NCBI RefSeq assembly: GCF_021018805.1
Contig: NC_086247.1
Location: 88,768,140 to 88,832,139 of the forward strand
Source: Prinia subflava
Lineage: Eukaryota > Chordata > Aves > Passeriformes > Cisticolidae
DNA length: 64,000 nucleotides
Direction: 5' to 3'
In this document: positions 1 to 11,900 of the stretch, piece after piece
How positions within the stretch are numbered: the stretch's first letter is position 1
How the letters are laid out: each line of letters opens with the position of its first letter
Made by a program: the position numbers and the translations under genes
The notes under the pieces: model-generated
What the model was told of the DNA's origin: nothing
Seen by the model: the letters and a program-made list of their open reading frames with translations, nothing else
Database searches by the model: none

Positions 1-1260
1 GTAGGGGGGGGTTTTGCGTCTTTTTATTCCTGGCAGTAGGATCATGTTTGCTGTTGCTCCAGTTTTGAATCTAATTTCTAAACATTATGGGAATTGTAAT
101 GTAGTCATCTCCATGAAATGTCATATTGTGAACACTTCCAGGTTTTTGGGGTTGTTTTTTTAACCAGTGGCTTGTCTAGGCTGGGTATGGCACTGTTTAG
201 CCAGAGGCATTGGAGGCTGTGGTTAGGCATGATCAGGTACCATTTAGTCTTTGATCACTGTAGCTGTTAATGGTACTGGGGGTATTGTGATAAAACTTCC
301 TGAAAATAGTCAAACATTTGTGCATGGGGTTTTTTTGTTTGGTGTTGGGATGGTTTTTGTTTGTTTGTTTTTCAATTTTTGTTTGTTGTTTGGTGGGGTT
401 TTTTCGGTAGAGATAATAAGGATGCTGATGGGCATTTATTTGCTCCTAAGGCAAGCACAGTATTGATACAGAAGTGTTTTCTCTTGGGACATCAAAATTG
501 AGTCTGGTTTTTCTGTATGCATACTTAATCCTTCTAGGCTTGTAATATTCTCTGGAATTCCCACAGTTTTCTGCAAACAGCTTTATTATTAGATACGCAT
601 TTTCTGAAGTCTCCATTTAGGTTACCTTCAATATCCTGATGATATTGAGCTCACATCTAGCAGCCACATACCCCAGGTCATATATATACATATGTGGGGG
701 AAAGGAGAAGTGGATAGGGAACTGGGGTAGAACAAGGGGTTACAGAGGAATCAGAACTGTGTAATTCACATACCTCTATGGGAAATGTCTACATCTACTT
801 ATGAAAGAAACTTTATTAGATGTTTCCTCAAACTTATTTTTTTCTATTTGCCTGAAGTAAAGATATTGGAGACAGGGATGACATTACAGGAGGCTGTGGT
901 GGAGATTCTCATAGGAGTGTAGATTTTCCTGTTCCAGAGAAGATTGTTTTTTAAATTACTGATATGTTTTGCAATATGTAGAAGAAAAGGTAAGAACAAG
1001 GATAGATGATTGGTGCAAAAAACACATAACAAAATTAGATCCAGTTGGAGGAAGTGGGATCTACGTTCTTGAGCTGTGCAAAGGCTGTCCCACATTTATT
1101 CCCCTTTCCCATTATTTTCAGCACAATGTGAGGAACTCTATGCTATATTTATGTATTGGAACTGAGAGTAAGAAGGTAGTAATGAGTCTGTTGTCAGCAT
1201 GTTGTGCTTTCTTTAATTTACAGCATCATCACTGTGCTGTGGTGCCATAAAGGAGAGAAT
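1..1260. other. non-coding stretch, no gene recognised
   Basis: AT-rich sequence with T/G-rich simple stretches near 330-410 and a short TA-rich run near 680. A splice-like pair (pyrimidine tract with AG at about 928, AAG|gtaaga at about 989) brackets about 60 bp. No reading frame I recognise runs through it, so I do not call an exon. Confidence 0.6.
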
Positions 1261-1264
1261 ATAG

Positions 1265-1560
1265 GCTTTGTCCCTGCTCGGCGCTAGCGGAACCGAGAGC
1301 GATGCACGCGGTTGGCAAGGGCTGCAGCAACAGAGTCCCCATTCATCGCTGCCATCGGGGCAGCTTGCTTTAGCTGTGTTACGTAAGCCAGTGGTGGTGT
1401 AACTCAGGACGTTGCACAGAATAATACTGGGCATGGATATCCAGCTGTTGGGCGAGATGCTGAGCAGGGAATAAAGGTACCTTATTGCAGTCGGGGGCTG
1501 GGGCACGCCTTCAGAAGCTCGTTGAATTGAAGTATTGCGACCCATTCCCCCAGCAACCAT
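1265..1560. other. small CpG-rich patch
   Basis: About 17 CpG dinucleotides fall within roughly 290 bp, with the densest part at 1279-1312. The flanking kilobases are strongly CpG-poor. The patch overlaps a minus-strand open frame of 116 codons whose protein I do not recognise. It could be a small unmethylated element, part of a non-coding RNA promoter, or a decayed insertion. No TATA box or splice signal decides between these. Confidence 0.4.
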
Positions 1561-1566
1561 CACATG

Positions 1567-4500
1567 GCAAGTGCTAGAAACAGTATTGAGCTACTGCACT
1601 AGACATCCTTCTTGCACAAAAAATATTCAGTTTTACCCTTTATGAACCTAATGACAATCCGTGTGATTTTGTGACCAGACTGGTAAGGGAAAGCTTTTTC
1701 TGAAAATACTGCATGAGTTATCAATTTCATGCTGTAAGGGTGATGCAGGGCTGTAGGAACTATAAAACACATAGCATTTTTGTCATTGAGCTCTGAAAAG
1801 TTACTGCCATTAGCTATTGGGCTTCCTGAAGGTAAATCCACCTGCCTTTTCAAGTTAGTATTCTGCCCAAGATTATGCAAAATAGTATTATTAAGTAGAA
1901 TGTTTCGGCTTATCATGAAAAGAAGGAAAAGAGCTGCTGAAATACATCAGAAGGTGGTGATGGTGAAAATACTGCCTTGCCATCCTGAATATTATCTGAT
2001 GAAATAAGATGCTGTATAAAAATCTCTTTAATTAAACTGATGGGTCCCACTGTTTTCTTTTGGAGAGCTAAATAAGTGAAATCAAATGTTTCCCAGAGTC
2101 ACAGGTTGTCTTTGCTTTTGTTATGTCTGCCCTGTGCCAGGGAGGCATGGACATTGCCTGCTTGGCAAAAAGTCTTGCTTTTCCTGGCATTTGATAGCAC
2201 TGCTCCTCAGTGTGACCTTGCAAAGTGACTAGAAATGCTGGAGAAACTTCAGGCAAAAACTAGTTTTGTTTCATCCAGGTGGTGGTTGAAGTCCTTGATT
2301 ACTGAGTTAGCACAAACAAAAAATGTATAAACCAAGTTACACAAAGAATGTTGCTATATATTCTATTCAGCCTATTTCTCTACAATTTTGGCCAAGGTGT
2401 TTTATACCTACAAAATCTGAGAATCCAGCTCTGCATAGGTGTTCTTTGCCTTTATAATGTCCTCCTCTAAGGGAAAATCTTTCCAAGAATTAAAGAAAAT
2501 TTCAGACCATGTTTCTGTTGATTTTTTGTAAGCTCCTTTTTTCCTGTTTGTCCTCAGTTATATGGCAGCCAAGGTGCTGATCCTGTTGTATCCTTAAATC
2601 CTATTTGGGAACAGGTCTTGAGGCTGAAGAGCATCCTTAAAATTCCTGTGTTTTACCTTATAATAATTCATTTACATCATGCACTAGAAGCACTTTATTC
2701 AATCATGTATCACGTTGTCTTATAGAGAAATAACACTTTATAGTGATTATGTATGACATTAACTTGAACTATTTTACTTGGGGACCAAACCTGATGTATT
2801 AAATCAGTGGCAGACTTGGGCTTGCGGCGTGATACTTCTAAATAGTCTTCAGATGCTAGCCTGTTCTACAGTTAGTAATTTGGGGGGGTTCTGGTCATCA
2901 TGGTGATGAAGTACTGAAAATAATTGGAGAGTCTAAACTACAAATTTTGGTATTCCTAAATATATATAGGCAAGAAGTGCTGATAAAAATTCTAGGTAAC
3001 TTTTCATGGTTTTGGGGCCTTCTTTCTGTAAAAGACTGTAAAATTGAAACTAACTAGCTCAATCATTTTATTAGAAGGCAGCATCCATTCCTTACATGTA
3101 TAACCACATCTTCTGTAGTTGGGCCATGCAAAAAAAAAAAAAAAAAGTTTGGTTTGGGTTTTTTTGTATTTGAAATTAAATTGAATTTAAAGGATGTATA
3201 AATGTAAAGTTAGGGAATGTTACAGTTCTGGAACAAAACCAAGTGCTCTGTATCTGTTCAAACTTACCTATTTTTTAAATAGAATACTTAATTGAGAATA
3301 GCTCCTAGCTGTACTTAGCTAGGCTTTGAGTGTACAAATGCTCACTGTGTCTTATTTGGGTTCCTGAGGAGGCAATGCCCAAGTATTATGTAAGTATTGG
3401 GTTTCAGACTGAATGGTTCTCTCTGCGTGTTTTGCAAGCACCTAAAATTACTGTAACTGAGAGAAGGGAAAAAATGTAGTTTGTGCTTTTGATAACAATA
3501 TGTATGTAATCAGCACCTCCTGGTTAATGAATTAGTTGGCTGTTTCTTTCATACAGCAGTAGCAGGGAAAACTGCTGGGATAATCAGCAAGTATTGGCAG
3601 AGGGATTCAGCAGTGTATATATCAGTTAATATTTCCTTTAAATAGTTTTCAAGTAAACTAGATGAAAATTTTGGATGGGCCCCCTATATGTCTAAATATT
3701 TTTCAGGAGCTGAGGCAAATAAAATATTATAAATGTGCAGTATTTAATTACTTTCTTAAACCTCTAGGAACCACACTGAATGATTTTATTCCCCTTTCAC
3801 AGTGCAATCACAGTTTGCAGAATCAACTCATAATTTTGAATTTAAAACATTGAACATAATTGAAGGTTTTGCTTGGGGTTTTTTTGTAACCCAAAAAGTC
3901 CTCCTTTTATGTCAATATAAATAGCTTTTGCTTCTGAAATGGTGATAAAAACATGTACTTTCTACAGATACCTTTTGCGATTGCAATGTATTAAATACCT
4001 TAGGCTCAACCATGCGTGCAGAAGCCCTGTTAAAATTTAGAGTTTTGCTTAGAGCCATCCCAGGACTCAAGTGTTAAGAAGTAGATGCATCAGCAGAGAA
4101 TAAATTTACTTTTGGTGATGGCTACCCAACTTGTGCCCTCAACAGTGTTATGTTCCATCACCCAGACTTGTCTTTAAACATTGTCTTTTACCAAGTGGAC
4201 TGACAAACAAGCCAGAGTGGGCACAGGGCCATTCCCTGAAGAAAAAAGAGAGGGCAGTGCGTGGATGACCACCAGGTGATGGCCATCTCTTCCTCACAGT
4301 GAGTGGAGCAGCTGCACAGGATGGCTGTGGTTGAGGGGAGGCTCTGGCTTCAGCCTCGCTCCAGTGCCTGTCTCCCCAGCCCTGTGATGTTCTTCAACAC
4401 AGATCTGCTTGCAACTAAGTCCACGCTTTGGGAGTGAAGCCTGGCGAGGAAGGGAGCCAGACAGCTCCTAGGACAGACTGAAGCTGAGTACTGCAGGGGG

Positions 4501-7200
4501 AACAGCCCTCTGGAGGGAGTGTTTGCAGGGGATGTTGGTCATGAGCTTCCTCTTGTTATCTGCATTTAGACAGATACTTCTGCTGATGGTGGGGATTTGG
4601 GGGCTTTTTGAGAGTGTTCTTTGTTTGTTTGTTTGTTTGTTTAATTTTGTTTTGTTTCTTTTGTTTTGGCTTTAACAGAACAAACAGTATCTTTTTGTTT
4701 AGAAGAAAAATGCTGTAAGCTTAAGATAGGATTCTTTCATCTTGGCTATAACAAAACAGTGAGCCAAACAAACAGCTTGGAATGGGTGTGTTTTTCCCAA
4801 TTAGCGAGCCTCATTGCTAGCACAGTGGTTTTGTAGAGGTTATTGCTTGCTGTACATGAATGTGAGGAACAGATTCCTTGCTCAGTAATGGTAGTTGCCA
4901 CCCAAGAACACCAGTGCTGGGGAGCAGAGACTTCTTGTGGGCTTGCACCTAAGCCAGTACTGTGCAGGGAGGCTGATCCTTGTCCAAGCAGAGAGCTGGG
5001 TTTCTTGAAGTGCAGAAGGCTTTGCTGACTGTGGCTCTTGGGAGGATCTAAGACCTCTGTTGCTTCATGTGTGAAGGTAATTTAAATAGTTTCAGTCTGA
5101 CCTTGGGGATTGCTGTGCTGCTTTCTGCTGGGTGGTAGTTACCAGGTCTCAGTGTGTTCTGGTGATTTGGTGTGACCACTTTCCTTCTCTACTTTATTGG
5201 TGAGCCAGTGAAAACTCATTATTTTCTGTTTAACAACCCTACTGTCCTTCTGTAAGATGTTTGGTAGCAATCTAGTAAATTACAACAGTATTTTTGTCAA
5301 ATGTCCAGCAAAAATGAGTTTCTGGAAGGACTCAGAATTGTGGGAAAGTGTTTTGCAAATGTAATTTTCCAGCACAATACAACAGGAGGAAACCATGGTA
5401 GGTATTTTGTGTTTAGAAATAAGACCAATTTAAGATACAAATAATTGTAGAAGTTGGGATCACCAGGATAAAGAAAATGGCCCACACAAATGACTTAAAA
5501 TTTTGCTCTGACTGTGTTTGTACTTTTCTCATGTCTAAAGGCTGCCAAATTCTAGATGCTGTCTTTCCTGGGAACTAACCAATGCTCTCTGGCATGATTT
5601 TCACTTCCCCTTATGTCTATATTTGAAAAAGCATATGTGTAGTCCCTAAATGAATATAGTGGTTAACAAGCTATGGATGACAACCCAGAAAACATATTTC
5701 CTAAAGCAAGTTTCATACTGCTTAATGGAAAACAAATACCAGAACGACTAAACCAGGGATATTGCTATACATGCATATATTTCATGTATGAGAAAAGTTA
5801 AAGGGAAAAATCTCCCTCTGAGTTTTTCTTGGGTACACTTTTTTCTCACTGGAGTTAAGTTACTGTAACTCTGGGGGCAGAACTTGGTTCTTCCATACAT
5901 ATTTAAGTTTTCCCTGGTAGGGCAGGACATGCTATATGGCAGAAACAACTAGTTACTGTCATTACATGAGTAATAGCTTTGTCTTTCTTAGCACCTAAGG
6001 AAGGAATCATCCTTTACATCCTAAGGAAGTAAAGCCAGCAGCATCCCCCTAAAGCAGCACTGTTACGTCATTCTGTAGCCAACAGTGTCTCTGTTGTTCC
6101 TGAAAGAGAAGAGGCCGTGCAGAATTTTCAGGCTGTCTATGATGTGTCTTTGTGCAGGCGACGGGACGCTGTGATGCCGGAGAGGCTTGGGGAGGGACTG
6201 CAGTGCCCTCCTTGCAGGCACTGCATCGCCCCCGGCTGAGGCCTGACCTTGGGGGCAGGTGGGGAACAGCCCGTGCCTGGGGTACAGCACATTTTTCTGC
6301 GTTTTTCAACAGCAGATTGCCACAGCTGCATGGAGCCCTTGCTGCCCAGTCCAGGCAGCACTGAATTTAGAAGTTCATTCAGGTAGTAACTGCTGGCTTG
6401 AACACAGCATGAAATTTGAGGTTTTATTACAAAACACTAAAACTTAGTAGTGTTCTTAACCTTGGATGCTCAGTCTTCAGCCAGAGCTTCCTGATGCCTG
6501 CTTATTCTATTAGTTTTTTTTTTTTTAATTTAAAAGTAACTTAAAGTGTATTTACTTGCCTTCTTTCATCTGGTGACTCACATTAGTTTCTTCCACATGA
6601 CTGCTCTGCTGAGAAGGTTAGGAACTTAAGAAGTAAAACTGAGATTTCTGTAACTTGCTGCTTCCTCTATCAAATCCCTTAAGAAATTATCAAACACTGG
6701 CAAGGTTTATGATGTCATTAGAGCCTTTTATAACTGCCTAAAGCTTCAAGTAGAAGAAACTTGGTTATAACATGTTGTGTAACCAAGCACACTGGTCTTC
6801 AAAAACAGAATTTAAATCCCATTTTTTTTCAAATTACCTTTCAGATGCCTATATAAATACAGTGAGTTCTGGTGAAATCAGTGAAAGTTGTTTAATGGGC
6901 AGCACTCTCTCTGAACTGCAGCTTTGTTTTGTTGTTCTTTTTTCTTAATTTTGGTCCTTAGTGTCCAAAGTGTTTGCTGATAGCAGTGCTCTTGGTATTT
7001 AGGAAAAAGGAGGTAACTTCCATATTAGTTACCTAGTTTTGGTAAAGCAGCTGTTGTAGAATGTTGACCCTTCTTCCAGGGTTTAGTCCATGAAGTGTTT
7101 AAGAAAACAGCCTTGAACATGCATGACCATCTAAGTTTTTTTTAGTTAACTGCTGTGGGAAACAGTGGTTTTCTGATGAATTTATACAAACCAGGAAGTG
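1567..7200. other. non-coding stretch with simple repeats
   Basis: No gene is recognised. It contains a run of 17 A at 3130-3146 and a (TTTG)n stretch at about 4620-4642. There are GC-richer, open but unrecognised segments at 4200-5060 and 6150-6370. The short ORFs here have no family signature. Confidence 0.6.
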
Positions 7201-7202
7201 GC

Positions 7203-7288
7203 CTTTCTCATTTGCTGTAGGTGAACCTGCTGTTGCAGGGGTGTTGGACTAGTCCCTTCAAACCCCAGCCATTCTGTGCTTTCAAAAT
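7203..7288 (+). mobile_element. CR1 LINE 3'-end fragment (short, diverged)
   Basis: The segment follows the order of an avian CR1 tail: a GCAGGGGTGTTGGACTAG-type motif, then a cccttcaaaccc block corresponding to the usual ccttccaaccc, then a cattctgtg end. Only about 85 bp survive and the usual tail repeats are lost. The plus orientation comes from the order of these blocks. Confidence 0.6.
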
Positions 7289-7429
7289 GAGTTAGGGAGT
7301 GGCTGCTGGGTACTTTCCAAATGAGTGCAGCGTGACATCTGTGGCCCACACGAACCTCACTCAGGCCAGCTGTTGGTACCCTGTCAGTGAAGCTAGATCT
7401 GCCATGCCCTTGCATGAGGCTTTGGTGTC

Positions 7430-8940
7430 TTCAGAAAAAAAGGAGGATGAATAGAAATATAAAATAAACTTTCTTTTTGTTTTCCTTGAAGTTCAGAGAA
7501 CATGTATATGTGTTTGATGTGTATATATGTATATATATAAGCAGAGAAACAAAGCCCAGTATTCTAACAATCCTAATGCATGTGCAGGGGAGAGGAATAC
7601 ACTTTTCAGATAAACACCCTTGGTCCTGACTGTACCACATTAAGTGTCTGCCCAGTAATGGTTCTGATAAGTTGTTTGTTAAAAGCTACTGTAATTAAAC
7701 TCAACAGTTGCTTTGCGTGAGCTGTGACTCCAAAACAAGATGCTGAAACTTAGTTGTGCATGTGCTGGGGACAAGGCAAGCATGTGTTAGTATATTAGTA
7801 GTGTTGTTACTGAGGTGTTCTGCTCTGCCTGGATTGTTTTCTCAGAGAGTTTCAGTTTTTAATACACTACCAGTTTCTGTGTTGTAGTAAAAGGAAAAGC
7901 CAAAGGAACATGTATATCTTGTGGCTGAGATCTTCACCCAGACTGCAGTCCTGTCGATTTTCACAAAAAAGCCTCAGTCTAGAATGTTTTAAATGGGATC
8001 TTTGACAAAGGGTAATCACTTTAAACTGACAGAGGGTGGGATTAGATTCATATTAGCAGAGAAAAAGAATTTTTTTGACTGAACTTAAACTTGTAGCTGT
8101 AGCTAAATCACAGTGAGGTGGGAGAAGTAACTTGTTTGGACAGCTAATGGCTGATCAGTGCTTATAATCAAATGAGCAAGATTCCTGGTTTTTTGGAGAT
8201 GATGTAAATAAGTAGAATAATTTTTAGCCCCAAGCTACTAGTAATCTGTGCAGACAAATATACATAAGAGAGCAACAAGCTGTGTACTTTATGTAGAGGC
8301 AGGATGCAGCAAAGGCTGATGTCCTCAAATAGTATGCATTGTGCTGGCAAAGTATAAAGAAGTGAAAGGTAGTATTGCAGTAGACTTTTTCCCTTTCTTA
8401 TTTCTAGACCTCTTAGCAGCTAACTGCAAACCCCTGATTTTTTTTTCTCAGTAGCTGATTGGAAGGACACTGAAGGTTTTGTGTAGTTCAGGTGACTTGC
8501 AGTAGTCCACGTGGCTACATCATCTTTCATCATTCTGCCTTAGACTTGCTGTTGATGGGCAGACTGTGCTTGACCTTCACCCAGGACTACCAGGGACAGC
8601 AAGACTGGAGTCTCTCTTGTTTCTGTATTTTAAAATAAAGGGGCTGCTCCTCTCATAGGCTTAGTGCTGGGCAAAGGGCAAGGCAGTTTACCTGCATGCG
8701 GAACTGCAGGGCTGAGCTGTGTGCCCAAGGAATGATCTAACCTGCTTTTACCCTAAGACAGGGTAGGCAAAGTCAATTCTGACAGCAACTAGCATCTCTC
8801 TATAAAACATACAGGTATATGTTCTCATCTTAATGAAAATATACAATATGTATCATATAATGTGTTTGTGTATATATATATATATATAAACACGTATGTA
8901 TAAAATCTATTCATGTGCTTTTCTTTCTGTCAGAAAGCTT
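7430..8940. repeat. TA-rich microsatellites
   Basis: A (TATATG/TA)n stretch lies at about 7518-7540 and a (TA)9 run at 8871-8888, within otherwise unremarkable sequence. They are typical simple repeats, with no promoter context nearby. Confidence 0.6.
8000..8085 (+). mobile_element. CR1 LINE fragment (upstream part of 3' end)
   Basis: A match by eye to the CR1 segment that reads 'gacaaggggtaatg..tttaaactg..agagg..gatttagatt' in the better copy at 27.75 kb. Here it reads gacaaagggtaatcacttt and continues in the same order. It is isolated, without the terminal part. Confidence 0.6.
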
Positions 8941-11900
8941 TTCTCTGTGTCTTGGTAAAGTCTTTCCTCTTTAAATTTGAAAATACGTTCATTTCCTCTT
9001 TGAACTGTTCTTCTGAACAATTGAAGACTTTTACCTTCTCTGCCCTCAGTTTCCTTTTGTTTAGATTAGATACTTAATTTATCCTTTCTATGCTTCTCTG
9101 AATATCTTCCGACTTGTCCACGTATCTTATGAAGACCAGCACTGAAACTTGACCAAAATGTTCCTGTTACATCAAGTAATGATGAGTACAGCAGAAGGCT
9201 TTCCTCACAGACCTCTCTTGCTGTCTCTTCCAGCACAACATTTGCTTTTTTGCAAGAGTGTGACATTGTTGATGCTTATCTAGCTTATTGTGTGCTGTAA
9301 CCTCCAGCTCTCTTCCACACAACTCCTGCCTAACTGGGAGAGTGCACGTTGGGTGGTCAGTGAAAGACAGAAACCTGGTTGTGAGGCTGGCCTGGCATAG
9401 TGAAATAGAAAAGTGGTAAAAGTGGCTTAGAGGAAAACTACCTGATTAAATACCTGAATAAACATTTCACTGAAAAAAAGGGACAAAACATGAAATATTT
9501 TTTTGACAGTTACTAAAGCAGATGCCAAAGGGATTTTGGCATAAAATATGCTAAAGTTCAGTTTGGGTATCAAGGTTATAAAGTGTTTGAGGCTAGGAGA
9601 TTGCCAAAGAAATATTTTGCTTGTATATGCAAGACAGTGTTCTTAATAGTATTAACACTAACATTTGTCTGTTTGCTCTGGTGCCTGCTGAAGTCTGTCA
9701 CTTTGCAGCTCAAGCTGCTTTTCTGTGTTACCTTTTCATCTTCCTTGTGGAAAAAAAATCAGCTCAAGTGATTTTTGTGTTAGATAAAGTCAGTTGAGTT
9801 TGTGTGTATGCATTTTCTTGTAACAACTGTAATTTTGTATGTTTCAAGAAGTGGTACTTTAGATTTTTGTGTGATCTTTTTATCCCACATATGGAAGAGC
9901 AAAAAGAGTTGCCTTGCAGTGTCTGGAGTGGGGACCTATACAGAGCAAGTCCCATGAAGGTTTTTGGTTATTTAGAATGTTCTACACATGCACAGTGAGT
10001 TCTTTCTTTCCAAAAAGAGGGGAAATCCTCACTCATTGAAACAATTTGTCTTCCAGATTGGACAAAAACAACATGGGTTTTTGTAGTGGGCTAAAATCCT
10101 GCAAAATTTCAGCACTGTATTTTTTCCAGTAATCCCAAGATTGTTTGTTCAGCTGCTTTCATTCAGTGTAGCACTTAAAGAGAGTATTTTTTAAAAAGAG
10201 AGGTGGTTAGAGCACAGAACTTTCTCTTTTTTTTAAAGTTCTTTGACATATACTTGTTCTTTCATATTTCTTTCCACATTCACGTTGTGTGTGTAAAGGA
10301 GTGTGTGAGAGGCACTCCCGGGAGGGGTGTCAGCAGTCTGTGCTCCTGAGTCAGCAGAAGTTGCTGGAAGCAGGACAGAAGTGCAGTAACTGCTGCGGCG
10401 AATGCCGCGCTTCGCCTTGTGTTGCCTGATCCCGATTATGGGTCTTAAGCCCCTACTGACAGCCACAATCCCCTTGTTTATGAATCTGTTTGTAAATGCT
10501 TTCTTTTGGAGAGTCACACAGCCATGACTGCACCCTGATTCGTTTCGACATTTCCTCATTAGCCTGAAGGGAACTCTCTAAAACCTGCTACCCTACGCTG
10601 CTTCCATCCTCAGCAGGAAAAGGGATGGTTTCACAGTCCTGTGCAAGAACCAGCGGCTGGGATTGATTTGGGAGCCAGGAGGGAAGGGCACTCCATGGTG
10701 GCTGCAAAACCATGTTGTCAAATAGCAGCTATATTCTTTTATAATTTCTGGTCCAACTATTACTGCCTTGGCCAAGGACTGAGTTGAAATAATACGGGAT
10801 TCTGGGAACTTTATATCACTTTGGGTCTTTGGTCTTGGGCTATTTCAAACCAAAATGGCAAAAACTGAATTGAAATATATTATTTAATTTAGTGTATCTT
10901 CCACCTGTGATGTGGTCTAGCTTAGTGGGTTGGAGTTGCCTTTTTGTTTTGTTTTGTGCCTTTAACCCCCTGAATCCACAAAGGAGTTCACTTAGTAATC
11001 CTACTTTGGTTCTGTCCTTGAGCATGTGCACTGCTACAAATGGGACAATCACCTGTAGAATTGAGCTGTGTTTCATCTTTCAAGGCCCACACATTGGTGA
11101 CTACATTATTTGCTGTTTAGCATGTTCTGTGATCAGTGCTAAAATTTAAGTTACACGGTTCGCAGAAATGCTGAGTAACTACTGTTTCCATGTTATTTTG
11201 TTCTAAATGGTTCAAAAATATGCTTGTACAAAGCTGTGAGCACTCTCCTACGTAATTAATACTGCAACAAAACCATGGCAGCATTAAAATGAATAGTCAA
11301 AAGGGAGCCCTGCCTATTTGCTACCTACAGAGAAAATTCTGTCCTAACTTTTTATTGCTCAGGAAAGGTCTCCATACCACCCGTGTAAAATAAATAGCTT
11401 TTGCTTAAGTCCCTCAGTTGAAACTTAAGGAAGGGTAAAAAGAACAGGAGCAAAGAGCTGACATGCCCCTAGAGAGCTCAAAGGAAGGAGCAGTGGATGC
11501 GAAGTGAAATCAACTCTCTGCTTTTAAGGAAGATGGGATCTGTGTCCATTGGCTTTCATAAAGTACAGTAGGGTTTGAGCCATGGGTGGAGCTGGGTGCA
11601 ATAAGGCAAGTCTTGGGGCCACCCCAACAAGTAAGCTACCAACTTTTCCTGAATTTTTTTGTAGAAGAACCCAACATGAGCTCCCAAGTAAGCCTGAATT
11701 GTGATTTTTTTTTTTTGATTGGTACACAAAATACTTTTGATGCTGAAAGTTAATTTGAAAGTTAACAATGATTCCTTTGTAGTAGTCCCTTTTGAAGCAG
11801 ACAGTCCTATAGCTACAAGAAAACACTATGCAGAGGGAAAAATTCTGCTTTCAAGTCTGTATTTTATATATAAATGTCTTATGAATCTTTTTTAAACAAT

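Noticed and set aside
929..989. 60-bp exon-like interval with acceptor and donor motifs
   Set aside because: It is AT-rich, only one frame is open, there is no known peptide, and it has no relation to a promoter or other exon.
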